DNA of 64,000 nucleotides, taken from Enterobacter cloacae complex sp. ECNIH7. Its GTDB lineage: Bacteria > Pseudomonadota > Gammaproteobacteria > Enterobacterales > Enterobacteriaceae. Below, in pieces: positions 39,385 to 47,779 of this stretch. The stretch is from positions 558,001 to 622,000 of the forward strand of contig NZ_CP017990.1 in assembly GCF_002208095.1 (NCBI RefSeq). Direction: 5' to 3'. The notes beneath the pieces were generated by a model. That model did not search any database. It was given only the letters and a program-made list of their open reading frames with translations, and had not been told where the DNA came from. Position numbers and translations under genes: made by a program. The first letter of the stretch is position 1, and each line of letters begins with the position of its first letter.

Positions 39385-40290
39385 TCAGGCGCTAAGCTGA
39401 CAGGGTTGTGGTACCGCGTTGAGTAGCCATTCACTGGCGTGGCGCGCCATACCGCTGGCGCGGATCACTGCCCGCTTGTCCTGGCGCAGGATATCCAGCC
39501 AGTAGCCGATATAGCTGGCGTGCTGGAGTCTGCCCTGAATGCCGCAATGGGCGCACAGGAAGGCGCTACCCATCTCCGCCACTAACTCTTCAGCGGCGTA
39601 TAGCGCTTCGGTGCGTTCCGCTCCGGCAATACCGGGGCGGTTGAGGCGTGAAGTGTGTCCGGTAGCGTGCGTCAGTTCATGCAGCAGCGTGGCGTAGTAC
39701 GCCTCGCTGCTTTCAAACTGTTGCGGGTGCGGCATCATCACCAGGTCGGTCGCGGGTTTGTAATACGCTTTCGACTGGCGGCGATGGCGCAGCGTCACGC
39801 CGCTATTCTTCGCAATGGTTTCGGCCATCTCCACAGGCTCTGCGGGCCGGGTAAACGGCTCGAACAGCGACTGCGGCAGGCCGTCGCACTGCGACAGGTT
39901 AAACAGCCGAAATTCACGAATGATCCCAAAATGCCGCACCTTCGGCTCGCCGTCTTTATCCAGCAACGGCTGGCCGAGTGCATCGATCTCTTCCTGTGTG
40001 CGCGGCAGATATAACACCGCCAGAGAGGATTTCTCCCCCCGGCGCACTTGCCCGCCGAGCGCGCTGACCTGATGAAACGTCAGCCAGCGGTCGCTGGCGA
40101 AGCTCTGCTTGTCGGCGCTGTTCCACAGCAGCGGTACGTTGATGCCGTGATACGGACGACCGGATAACGCATTGATCGGGAACGGCGGCTCGCCATCGCG
40201 CCACGGGCGGAGCCACGGCACATTGCCGTTTTCCAGCTCAGCAATAATCTGGTCGGTGACTTTCTGGTAGATATCGTTGCTTCTGTCCAT
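39385..40290 (-). CDS. ArdC-like antirestriction protein
   Basis: The 301-residue protein has an N-terminal ArdC_N single-strand DNA-binding domain (residues 5-130, with PWLRPWRDG and GINVPLLW). A C-terminal zincin-like domain carries the metal motif LLHELTHATGH. ArdC proteins bind incoming ssDNA and protect the transferred strand during conjugation. The start MDRSNDIYQ at 40290 fits the family; the frame extends 32 codons further without support. It is followed by a gene of unknown role and belongs to the establishment module. Confidence 0.85.
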   Translation of the reverse strand: MDRSNDIYQKVTDQIIAELENGNVPWLRPWRDGEPPFPINALSGRPYHGINVPLLWNSADKQSFASDRWLTFHQVSALGGQVRRGEKSSLAVLYLPRTQEEIDALGQPLLDKDGEPKVRHFGIIREFRLFNLSQCDGLPQSLFEPFTRPAEPVEMAETIAKNSGVTLRHRRQSKAYYKPATDLVMMPHPQQFESSEAYYATLLHELTHATGHTSRLNRPGIAGAERTEALYAAEELVAEMGSAFLCAHCGIQGRLQHASYIGYWLDILRQDKRAVIRASGMARHASEWLLNAVPQPCQLSA

Positions 40291-40354
40291 TGTGCGATCC
40301 TCATGGAAGAAGCCGGAGCTGCCTCCGTCCGGAAGCGACTCCGGCGGGGAGAGG

Positions 40355-40645
40355 TTATGCCTGTTCAGCCATCGAGACCTGCACATAATGGCCGTGATAG
40401 TTGAGTGATAGCGGTAATGCGACAGGGACTTTCATATCGCCCTGCGGCGGCTGGCAGTAGATCGTAAAGGTGACTTTCTTGCGGGATGCCCCGGCGGTGC
40501 GCAGGGTCAGCAGTACGGCGAGCAACAGATTGCCCAGCCGTTCTTCCACCTGCTGCGGGTCGGCGGGAAATTCCACAGCGGATTGCCAGACATCAGGGGC
40601 GATAGCCACCGGCATTAACGACGGTTTTTTATCGAAAAGCGACAT
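40355..40645 (-). CDS. Small protein of the element, unknown
   Basis: The 96-residue product starts MSLFDKKPSLMPVAIAPDVW, with AGGAGAAA before the ATG. It is soluble and beta-rich. It lies 64 bases upstream of ardC on the same strand, so the two are probably co-expressed. No family is recognised. Confidence 0.6.
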   Translation of the reverse strand: MSLFDKKPSLMPVAIAPDVWQSAVEFPADPQQVEERLGNLLLAVLLTLRTAGASRKKVTFTIYCQPPQGDMKVPVALPLSLNYHGHYVQVSMAEQA

Positions 40646-40978
40646 GGTGTTTCTCCTGTAGATGAGCAGAGAACACCCTTCGCAGGGCGTTTCCCTGCGG
40701 GATGGAATGGTACGGGTATCCTGCGCATCTGCGCCGTTCGCACCTTCCGGATACATGGCGAACTTACTGCATGGCTGGCGGTAGTGTTTTCTGTGCGGGT
40801 GATAAAAGGGAGGGGAAAATCATTACCGGGACTGAAGAGTTTTGTCGTTCCTGAAATGTGAACGCAGGCAGATTGATGCGCACGCATCGCTCAAAAAATG
40901 ATCTTTTTCAGGCGGATACTGAAATCAGAAAAGCATATGACCTTGAACAGTAAACACAATGACTGGAGGGATATGCTA

Positions 40979-41179
40979 ATGAACCGACAAGATATAAACG
41001 CATTGAAGAATTTTGATTTTCTGGCGCGCAGTTTTGCCCGTATGCACGCCCTGGGCCAGCCAGTGGATATCGATGCCGTGACCGGCAATATGAGTGATGA
41101 ACAGCAAGCATGGTTCCGGGAGCGATACGACCACTACCGAAAGCAGGCTGAGCGGGCGAGAGTGATAGAACTGCGGTGA
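40979..41179 (+). CDS. Small protein, unknown
   Basis: This 66-residue highly charged helical protein has GGAGGG 8 bases before ATG 40979. An ATG at 40973 is too close to that site. It reads opposite to both neighbours. Coding status rests on the good ribosome-binding site and a protein-like composition. Confidence 0.5.
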   Translation: MNRQDINALKNFDFLARSFARMHALGQPVDIDAVTGNMSDEQQAWFRERYDHYRKQAERARVIELR

Positions 41180-41217
41180 TGTAACGAACAACGGGCTTAA
41201 CGGCCCGTTGCGTATTT

Positions 41218-42090
41218 TCAGGCTTTGAAAATCTGTTTTCGGTGCCAGCCAACATATTGTTCAGCAGGCCACTGCGTTTTGTCATAAGGAAGGAATAACT
41301 GCTGGCCGTCCCGGTGCCAGAACAGATGGTCTACCACCGGACTACGACTGACGCCGCCGGAGATGTGGATGGTCATACTCTCATCCAGCCCGAATGCTCC
41401 CATATCAAACGCATCGTGGTGCAACGTACAGAGCGCCAGTCCATTGTTCACCACGCACGGGCCACCGTACGCTTTCCAGTGAATATGCGCTGCTTCAATA
41501 CCAACCAGCGCGCCATCGAGTCTGAGATCGTAACCACAGAACGCGCACCGTGAGTGGTAAGCGCGAAGAACGATATCCCTGAAACGCGGATCGCGGTTCT
41601 TGGAGCGATCGATAAAATCGAATCCCAGTTGGTTGGCCAGGATCCGCTGAATACTTTCCGGGAAGCGATCGGTGAGGATCTTCTGAGCCAGTTGGTCGAT
41701 CATCTCTGGATGTGCCAGCAATTGCTGGTAGGCCGCTTCATCGAAGCCGCCCGCCACCTGGTTATCAATCAGTTCTTTCTTTGTCGGCTGAGTATTGCCC
41801 TTACGCGGTTTGCAGCCTTCTGCGTGAGCGATCTCCCAGAAGCCGTCAGTTCGCAGCCGCCAGAACGGCATATTGGGGTAATCGGTGCGTCGCTTGGGAC
41901 CAAACTCTTTCAGCAGGCGAGTAAGCGGTTCGTGGATTTCCAGACCGTAGTTAAACAGGCGTGGATGGCCTGCTTTGTACTGCGACAGTACGTACAACAG
42001 CAGCAGCGGTTTATGCGGCGCGCATACGTCACCCTGACGCCAGACAGAGACGTTAGAGATGGCGGATTGCAGCGTTTCTGGAGAGATCAT
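41218..42090 (-). CDS. Probable phosphorothioate-sensing HNH restriction endonuclease
   Basis: The 290-residue protein has an N-terminal region with the sulphur-binding-domain-like segment YPNMPFWRLRTDGFWEI (near residue 70). A C-terminal HNH nuclease follows, with CAFCGYDL, IEAAHIHWK and LCTLHHDAFD. This pairing is that of type IV enzymes which cut phosphorothioate-modified DNA. It would attack incoming DNA from dnd/Ssp-modified hosts. No dnd genes are seen in this window. It sits beside traG as cargo at a module junction. Confidence 0.75.
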   Translation of the reverse strand: MISPETLQSAISNVSVWRQGDVCAPHKPLLLLYVLSQYKAGHPRLFNYGLEIHEPLTRLLKEFGPKRRTDYPNMPFWRLRTDGFWEIAHAEGCKPRKGNTQPTKKELIDNQVAGGFDEAAYQQLLAHPEMIDQLAQKILTDRFPESIQRILANQLGFDFIDRSKNRDPRFRDIVLRAYHSRCAFCGYDLRLDGALVGIEAAHIHWKAYGGPCVVNNGLALCTLHHDAFDMGAFGLDESMTIHISGGVSRSPVVDHLFWHRDGQQLFLPYDKTQWPAEQYVGWHRKQIFKA

Positions 42091-42186
42091 AAGAAGGAAC
42101 CGGGTAACAGGCTGATGTTATTGCGATCATGCTCGCAAAATGCCGGTGACTCAAGCCCCGTTCATCACACCGCCAGTACGAAATCC

Positions 42187-43689
42187 TCAGGGAATGCGTG
42201 TTTTACTTACGATCATCTTCCCGACCTGTTCACCAGCGCTACGGATATCGCCGACCGCGCTGCCCATCACACCAGCGATGGCCGCGCCGATCCTGACGCC
42301 CGCCCACGTCAGCGCCCCCAGCCAGAATGCGGGTAACACCAGGAACATCACGCCCATAATGATATTCACAATCAGATCGTCGGAGGTGTTTTGCAGGCCC
42401 CAGAGATTGAAGTACGAGTGGGTGTCGCTGTCGTACATCATCTGCATCAGCCAGTTATCCAGCCAGCGAGCCAGTTCCCACCAGAAGGTGAGAAAGAACA
42501 GGGCGAACTGCACAAAACTCAGTGTGATGACCGTTTTAAGATCCCATGCCGAGAACAGCAGGATCACCGGAATACAAATCACCAGCGCCATTTCAAGGAA
42601 AGCCTGTACCATCGGCAGCGCCTGGCGGACGTTATCAAACGCCGGAAAAAGAGCGTAGCTCGAAAGCCCCGCGCCGATGATCCCGCCCACACGACTCAGC
42701 AACTGCGTCTGGCTTAAATGATCCCCCGCACTCCCACCAAACCCGTTGTACACCAGACCTCCCTGCGACACCTGCATATTGCGCGGGCTCACCAGCGAGC
42801 GCAGTACCGCCTCTTCATACTCCTCTTTCGACTGTCCCAGTTTTTGTAGTTGCTGCCAGAGCGTGGTATCGACCTGCTTCAGTAGCCGGTTTTTCAGCCC
42901 CGCATCACCATCGGACCACCACTCCTTACACGCAGGATAGCCACCTCCACCCGTATCGCTCAGACCGTCGTCGCGGCTGGCGTCATAAGGCCAGGCGGTG
43001 AGTGGCGAACGGGAGTGTTCGTGGTCGTAATAGCCCGGCGTGGCGAGATAAAAGGCCGATCCCACCCAGTCCACTTCCCGGCTTTGCTCCTCACTGATAT
43101 CGCTGCCCAGCTGCTTGAGCCTTGCCCGCGACGGCCCGTAGCAGTCGTTAACGAAATCATGTAGTTCCTGCGCCAGCGCCGGATCGGCGATCCGGGTGTG
43201 CTGTACTTCAAAGCGCAGCTGACGAAGGTCCGGCTTACAGGGGAGCACCGCGACGGCGGCGCTGGTGATGCCCTTGCCCAGCGCGTGGGTGAAGTACCAC
43301 CACACCGGCACCGAGGCGCTCTGGCCGCTGAGTTCATTAATCAACGGCGCATAGCCGGAATCACCGGGCTGTACCACCGACCAGCCGCACTGCTTCGTGC
43401 GTTGGCTGTCGTAGGTGAGGGTATTGATATCGACATTGAGGAACGGCACACCCGCGAAGAAGATCACCAGCAGGGCGCTGTAGAGCGAGTGCTCCACCCA
43501 GACGACCAGCAGGCGGGCGACGTTGCCTTCATCAGCCCCCTGGCCGCGCGCCTTCAGCCACAGGGCAATCAGCTTCGCCAGCAGGGGCAGGGCGAACAGC
43601 CCGGTGGCGGTCAGCGTCTGCCACACGCCGTTGTTCACCAGCCAGCCGAGCAGGGTGAGCACATACTCGAAATAGCTGTTGGCGGTCAT
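42187..43689 (-). CDS. TraG-like conjugation membrane protein
   Basis: The 500-residue protein matches the TraG N-terminal family of mating-pair proteins. Membrane segments lie near residues 20-45, 65-85, 360-400 and 425-460. A long periplasmic part between has several cysteines (VLPCKPDL, NDCYGPS, YPACKEWW). It acts in mating-pair formation. It overlaps the upstream PFL_4711-like gene by 4 bases and is the last gene of the TraU-4711-TraG operon. Confidence 0.85.
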   Translation of the reverse strand: MTANSYFEYVLTLLGWLVNNGVWQTLTATGLFALPLLAKLIALWLKARGQGADEGNVARLLVVWVEHSLYSALLVIFFAGVPFLNVDINTLTYDSQRTKQCGWSVVQPGDSGYAPLINELSGQSASVPVWWYFTHALGKGITSAAVAVLPCKPDLRQLRFEVQHTRIADPALAQELHDFVNDCYGPSRARLKQLGSDISEEQSREVDWVGSAFYLATPGYYDHEHSRSPLTAWPYDASRDDGLSDTGGGGYPACKEWWSDGDAGLKNRLLKQVDTTLWQQLQKLGQSKEEYEEAVLRSLVSPRNMQVSQGGLVYNGFGGSAGDHLSQTQLLSRVGGIIGAGLSSYALFPAFDNVRQALPMVQAFLEMALVICIPVILLFSAWDLKTVITLSFVQFALFFLTFWWELARWLDNWLMQMMYDSDTHSYFNLWGLQNTSDDLIVNIIMGVMFLVLPAFWLGALTWAGVRIGAAIAGVMGSAVGDIRSAGEQVGKMIVSKTRIP

Positions 43690-45047
43690 CGCGGACTGTC
43701 TGGCTGCGGGTTATTGAGGTTGTGCAGACGGCGGTCGCTGTCGTCCGGCACTTCCACCGCCTGCCCCTGAAGCTGGTCGCGCTGCTGTTTGCGTTGCAGG
43801 ATAAGGCTTGTGGTATTGCGCGTCAGCGCCTGGCGGAAATCGAGTTCCAGCTTAAGCTGGCTCAGCTCTTCATCCAGTTGGGCGGTGGTTTTGCCTAAGC
43901 TGTCCTGCGCTTCTTTGACGTTGGCGATATTCGGTTCGCGCATGCCCGCGAGCAGCGTGCGCCGGGCCAGCAGCGCCTGCTCGGTGACGCGGGCCAGCGC
44001 CAGCTCTCCCGCCAGCCGTTCGGTGAGGACGGCAACATCCGGATCGTCGCGCAGTGCCTCGACCACGCCGCGGGTCAGTTGCATAGAACCGCCGGAGGCT
44101 TTCGCCAGATTGTCGAAACCGGGTTTCTGACTGCCATTGACCAGATCTGTCAGGAGGGGCAGGATCTTCGCCTTTTCTTCGTCGATCAGCGGATGCAGAC
44201 CGATCCCCGCTTGCGCGCCGGAACGTGCGTCCGGATCGTCGGTGGCCTGCGCCACGCTGATGGTCTGCTCACCTACCACGCGGGTCATCCATCCGGCGAC
44301 TTCTTCAGGGGATGTCCAGGTGCTACAAAGTTCTCCGTCGCATTCGGAGGAGGCAAGAGACGTGGTGCTGGTGGCGGGCTGCTGGTTGAGAATATTCCAG
44401 CCTGCGGCGGTGGCGTCATGGACTACCTTAATCGGCGGCTGGCCTTTGCCGCCGCGCTTTTCACCGCCCACCCAGCGTTTACCCTTTTCGGCTGCCTCTT
44501 TTGCCGCTTTCTGGTCGGTGCGGATGGCGTCATTATCGCTGGCGGCGAGGGATTGGTAGTTCTCCGCTTTGGCTCCGGAAAACCAGGCGGAGTCTGCCGC
44601 CAAATCGGTCATCTTCTCCGCCATTTTCTGGCAGTTCAGTAGCGATTTATCAAAATCCAGCCGCCCCTGCAGCACGCCGTTGGTTAGCAGATCATAAAGC
44701 TGCGGATTGGCGCGCTGGATAATCATCGCGGGCAGGCTGGCAACCGCGCCGGTGGCGCTCTGGATGACGTTGCCCATCAGCTGCTGGAAGCCGTCGGTGA
44801 TGCCGTTGAGCTGGTTGCGTACCGTGGTGTCGATGTCGAAATTGCCGCACATCATATCGGCGTTCCAGCCAATGCCCACGCTAAGCGGCGAGGGGCTACG
44901 GCGCACGGGGGGAGGCATGACCGCCTCGCCGCCGCCAATCTGGTAATAAAGCAGGTCATCAACCGCGCCTCGCGTGCGGAAACTGTAGTCGTCTGCCGCC
45001 ACGCAAACCCAGGCGAAAAACAGTAAGACCAGGCAAAGGACTCTCAT
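43686..45047 (-). CDS. Conjugation protein, PFL_4711 family (TIGR03755)
   Basis: The 453-residue periplasmic protein has a signal peptide (MRVLCLVLLFFAWVCVAADD). A long helical region follows, with a predicted coiled coil near the C-terminus. Cysteines in NADMMCGNFD and SSECDGELCS fit disulphides. This family occurs in ICEs of the genomic-island T4SS type, next to TraU- and TraG-like genes. The second ATG (45047) has GGAGG at proper distance; the first (45050) is too close. Confidence 0.85.
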   Translation of the reverse strand: MRVLCLVLLFFAWVCVAADDYSFRTRGAVDDLLYYQIGGGEAVMPPPVRRSPSPLSVGIGWNADMMCGNFDIDTTVRNQLNGITDGFQQLMGNVIQSATGAVASLPAMIIQRANPQLYDLLTNGVLQGRLDFDKSLLNCQKMAEKMTDLAADSAWFSGAKAENYQSLAASDNDAIRTDQKAAKEAAEKGKRWVGGEKRGGKGQPPIKVVHDATAAGWNILNQQPATSTTSLASSECDGELCSTWTSPEEVAGWMTRVVGEQTISVAQATDDPDARSGAQAGIGLHPLIDEEKAKILPLLTDLVNGSQKPGFDNLAKASGGSMQLTRGVVEALRDDPDVAVLTERLAGELALARVTEQALLARRTLLAGMREPNIANVKEAQDSLGKTTAQLDEELSQLKLELDFRQALTRNTTSLILQRKQQRDQLQGQAVEVPDDSDRRLHNLNNPQPDSPR

Positions 45048-45058
45048 CATCGCCTCCG

Positions 45059-45991
45059 TTAACCCGTACTGCCGAGGAAGGTTTGCCCCCGGCGCGGACA
45101 GCATTTATAGGGCCGCCACAGTGTCCAGGCGTACGCGCCATCCTCCGCCAGCTTGTCGGCGTAGGTGTCGGTGGCGCTGCCATCCGGAAACACCGAACAG
45201 GCGGCGGATTTTTTCGGGGTGAGCATCTGCCAGCGATGGTTATCGCTGTCGCCTTCGATAACCGGGGAGGGCGGCCAGTATCCGGCGCGCGATGAGGCCG
45301 TTAGCGGCGTATAGATATGCGGCTGCCCGGTACGGGTCACCAGGTCGGCCACGCGCTGAGCGATAACGGCGGCGGCTTTATAGTCGTGCGTCTGACTGAT
45401 GGCTCCGGCGCGTGGATAGATATTGCCCCACATATCGCCATTCTGACCGACTTCCCGTATGCCCGGCGTCAGCGCCTCCGGGTACGTCATTTCCGGCACA
45501 CCGCTGCGCCACGCCAGCGCATCCAGTTGACTCAGAAAGTACGGTTGAAAAGGCTGCGATGAAGGTGAGCAGATATAGCCAAACTGGGTGAAAAACTTCG
45601 CCAGCTCATCGCCTGCCGGGAAGCCGATGGCATCGGCATTCTTAAAGCGGATCTTGCTGTGCTGGCTGGCAGAACGAGGATTCGTATCACCACCGCCTTC
45701 GGCAACACCGGGCAACGGTGGGCTGAGTAACGACATCTCCGCCCACGGATTCTGCCCGGTGTTGCTGTAAGCCGACACCACCAGATCCGGGCGGAAATGG
45801 CTGACCTTCACCGACGTGCGCACCGTACAGCCGAGCGGCGTGCAATAGAGCCAGTGGCACAGGCCGACAACCCGGTAGTTCACGCAGTCCGGCGACAGGG
45901 CGGAGGCGGCAATTTCCGGCGTGGTAATGGCTCTGAGCGGGAAAGCGGCGCACAGCATCAGTGGCAACAGAATAGGAAAGCGGTCTGGCAT
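45059..45991 (-). CDS. TraU-like conjugation protein, PFL_4710 family (TIGR03756)
   Basis: The 310-residue exported protein has a signal peptide and many cysteines. It shows the TraU-type CVNYRVVGLCHWLYCTPLGC cluster and a C-terminal PYKCCPRRG. TraU-family proteins stabilise mating pairs in the periplasm. GGAGGCGTT precedes ATG 45991. It is first in the TraU-4711-TraG operon, next to the fimbrial cargo island. Confidence 0.87.
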   Translation of the reverse strand: MPDRFPILLPLMLCAAFPLRAITTPEIAASALSPDCVNYRVVGLCHWLYCTPLGCTVRTSVKVSHFRPDLVVSAYSNTGQNPWAEMSLLSPPLPGVAEGGGDTNPRSASQHSKIRFKNADAIGFPAGDELAKFFTQFGYICSPSSQPFQPYFLSQLDALAWRSGVPEMTYPEALTPGIREVGQNGDMWGNIYPRAGAISQTHDYKAAAVIAQRVADLVTRTGQPHIYTPLTASSRAGYWPPSPVIEGDSDNHRWQMLTPKKSAACSVFPDGSATDTYADKLAEDGAYAWTLWRPYKCCPRRGQTFLGSTG

Positions 45992-46133
45992 AACGCCTCC
46001 GGCAACAGAGTTTTCTTCTGCCGGGTGTAGCGCAATGCTCATAAGATCACTGCTGAAAACTGGAGTCAGCCTGTGAAAATTGTTGAGTCTGGCATCAACC
46101 TTTGCCGGGCTTTCTGGTGTTATTCTGTGGTTC

Positions 46134-46171
46134 AGGCCGGGCTACGAAAGTGGTTCCGGCCTGTTTTTTTC
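46134..46171 (+). terminator. Intrinsic terminator upstream of the recombinase gene
   Basis: The stem CAGGCCGG (46134-46141) / CCGGCCTG (46157-46164) is followed by seven T on the plus strand. It lies 33 bases before the recombinase start and no plus-strand gene lies upstream within the gap. It may end read-through, a small RNA, or a leader that controls the recombinase. Confidence 0.8.
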
Positions 46172-46204
46172 TTCATTTTTTATTGTGTTTAAGGAGCAAG
46201 ACTT

Positions 46205-46795
46205 ATGCCAGTAAAACGAAAACATCTGACCCGCCATGAAGTGGGGCAGATACTGCTTGCAGCGGACAGAGGGATCCATTTTGAGCGGGATTACTGCCTG
46301 ATTCAGATGTGTTTTTTACATGGTCTGCGGGTCAGTGAACTGTGTGGGATGCGTCTGTCGGATATCGATTTGGTAGGGCGTTCGGTCTATGTCCGACGGC
46401 TCAAAAACAGTCTTTCAACGCAGCATCCGCTGTTTGATGCCGAATTGCCTGCACTGATGCGCTGGCTGGCGGTACGCAGTCGCTGGCGGGATGCGGATTC
46501 AGACTGGTTGTTCCTGTCGCAGAAGGGCGGTGCGCTGTCGCGCCATCAGGTTCGATTGCTACTCAAACGTTACGGAGAACTGGCAGGCGTCAGCATTTCC
46601 GCTTACCCGCATATGCTGAGGCACGGTTGCGGTTACGCGCTGGCAGATCTGGGGCGCGACACCCGTCTGATACAGGATTATCTGGGGCACCGGAACATCC
46701 GGCATACGGTGATTTATACGGCGACAAATACGCAGAGGTTTATGAATGTCTGGGGAAACGTGAGAGAAAACCACACAATTAGTGCCAGAATGTAA
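46205..46795 (+). CDS. FimB/FimE-like tyrosine recombinase
   Basis: The 196-residue site-specific recombinase is the size of FimB/FimE. It has the catalytic set R42 (GLRVSEL), H136 and R139 (HMLRHGCGYAL), H162 (LGHRNIRHT) and nucleophile Y171. It lies just before a fimbrial operon, and one inverted repeat of the switch lies within its last codons (46779-46789). In the inverted state the frame would read on for 15 new residues (VVSSGENDVEEENEK) instead of the final Met. It should catalyse inversion of 46779-47081. Confidence 0.9.
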   Translation: MPVKRKHLTRHEVGQILLAADRGIHFERDYCLIQMCFLHGLRVSELCGMRLSDIDLVGRSVYVRRLKNSLSTQHPLFDAELPALMRWLAVRSRWRDADSDWLFLSQKGGALSRHQVRLLLKRYGELAGVSISAYPHMLRHGCGYALADLGRDTRLIQDYLGHRNIRHTVIYTATNTQRFMNVWGNVRENHTISARM

Positions 46796-46798
46796 AGT

Positions 46799-46827
46799 AG
46801 TATCAGAAAAATTTAGCAAAGTGTCAA
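46799..46827 (-). promoter_or_regulatory. Sigma-70 promoter inside the switch
   Basis: On the minus strand TTGACA (46822-46827), a 17-base spacer, and GATACT (46799-46804) make a near-consensus promoter. In the present orientation it fires towards the recombinase gene, antisense to it. In the flipped state it maps to 47033-47061 and points to the pilin gene. Confidence 0.85.
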
Positions 46828-46921
46828 AATTTTTCTGAGACCCCTTTTGATAACGGATTATCGCTCTGTTTTTTAATAACTATTCCGATCTAATGCAGCT
46901 TAACACACCTTTGGTACCCTG

Positions 46922-46960
46922 CTGGCAACGTGCGTGAGTCGTCCACGTTGCCAGTTTTCA
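46922..46960 (+). terminator. Hairpin with T run inside the switch
   Basis: The perfect 11-bp stem CTGGCAACGTG (46922-46932) / CACGTTGCCAG (46944-46954) is followed by TTTTCATTT on the plus strand only. In the OFF state it should stop read-through from the recombinase gene into the pilin genes. Confidence 0.65.
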
Positions 46961-47163
46961 TTTGCTCACCGTCTTACTGTTTTATGCCATTCCGCAAGCT
47001 CTGCTCCTTTCCCGATGGCATTTTATTTCTCATTCTCTTCTTCCACATCATTTTCTCCTGAACTCACCACTCTGGCACTAACGGGAAAGTCTCCCGCAGG
47101 TTTTTTCACCGCCAGAGTGATGTGGGTCCGAGTCCCGAATGTTCTTTCATCAAGGAGAAACAC

Positions 47164-47676
47164 ATGAAAAAAACGATGTTAAGCGCGTGTTTTATGCTGG
47201 CGGCGGCTAATGCCATGGCCGCCGATGGCACCATCCATTTCACCGGCAGCATTACTGACCAGACCTGCACTGTGGACACCGGTTCGCAGAATTTACCGGT
47301 CAGTCTCGGCAACGTCGCCCAGACGGCTCTTAACGGGGCTAAGGGGATGAGAGCGGCGCCGACGCAATTCACGATCAACGTAAGCGACTGCCCGGAAACA
47401 GTCACCGGTGCAAATGTGAAATTTGACGGGACATCCGATAGCAATGACCAGAGCCTGCTGGCGCTGGACAGTGGCACGGGCATCGCCACCGGGGTCGGGA
47501 TCCAGATCGCAGATAAAAACGGCACGGCCATCCCGCTGCATTCCGCTTCGTCCGACTACACCCTCGCAGAAGGCGCAAACGCGCTCGACTTTGTCGCCCG
47601 CTATGTCTCCACAGGCCCGGCGGTCACTACCGGTACAGCAAACGGTACCTCTGAGTTCACCATCATTTACAAATAA
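47164..47676 (+). CDS. Major fimbrial subunit (FimA type)
   Basis: The 170-residue pilin has a signal peptide (cut after AMA, residue 19) and a pair of cysteines (DQTCTVD, SDCPETV). The C-terminal strand ends SEFTIIYK with the penultimate Tyr of chaperone-usher pilins. It is exported and polymerised on the cell surface by the usher. It has an AAGGAGAAA ribosome-binding site. It is first in the operon behind the invertible switch. Confidence 0.93.
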   Translation: MKKTMLSACFMLAAANAMAADGTIHFTGSITDQTCTVDTGSQNLPVSLGNVAQTALNGAKGMRAAPTQFTINVSDCPETVTGANVKFDGTSDSNDQSLLALDSGTGIATGVGIQIADKNGTAIPLHSASSDYTLAEGANALDFVARYVSTGPAVTTGTANGTSEFTIIYK

Positions 47677-47779
47677 CGCTGTGCCGTCGCGGGGCGCATT
47701 CTCCTCCTCCTACCCATGCGCCGCCGCATAACAGGGAGCGTTTCGCAGGGATGCGTATTTTTCGTCCGGAGATAACAAG

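Larger units (their letters stand above)
46779..47081. promoter_or_regulatory. Invertible promoter switch of the fimbrial operon (OFF in this sequence)
   Basis: Perfect 11-bp inverted repeats, TTAGTGCCAGA (46779-46789) and TCTGGCACTAA (47071-47081), bound a 303-bp element. The E. coli fimS switch is 314 bp with 9-bp repeats. Inside, next to the left repeat, is a strong sigma-70 promoter facing left. After inversion it would face the major pilin gene 83 bases beyond the right repeat. The recombinase gene lies directly at the left end. Confidence 0.88.

Noticed and set aside
39295..40980. Upstream-extended starts of the ArdC-like gene, the 96-residue gene and the small plus-strand gene
   Set aside because: In each case an internal ATG with a good ribosome-binding site gives a cleaner N-terminus; the extensions have atypical composition.
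46840..46885. A rightward promoter towards the pilin gene in the present orientation (TTGATA ... TTTAAT)
   Set aside because: The spacing is about 19 bases, the -10 is weak, and the hairpin at 46922-46954 would stop it. The leftward promoter is far better.
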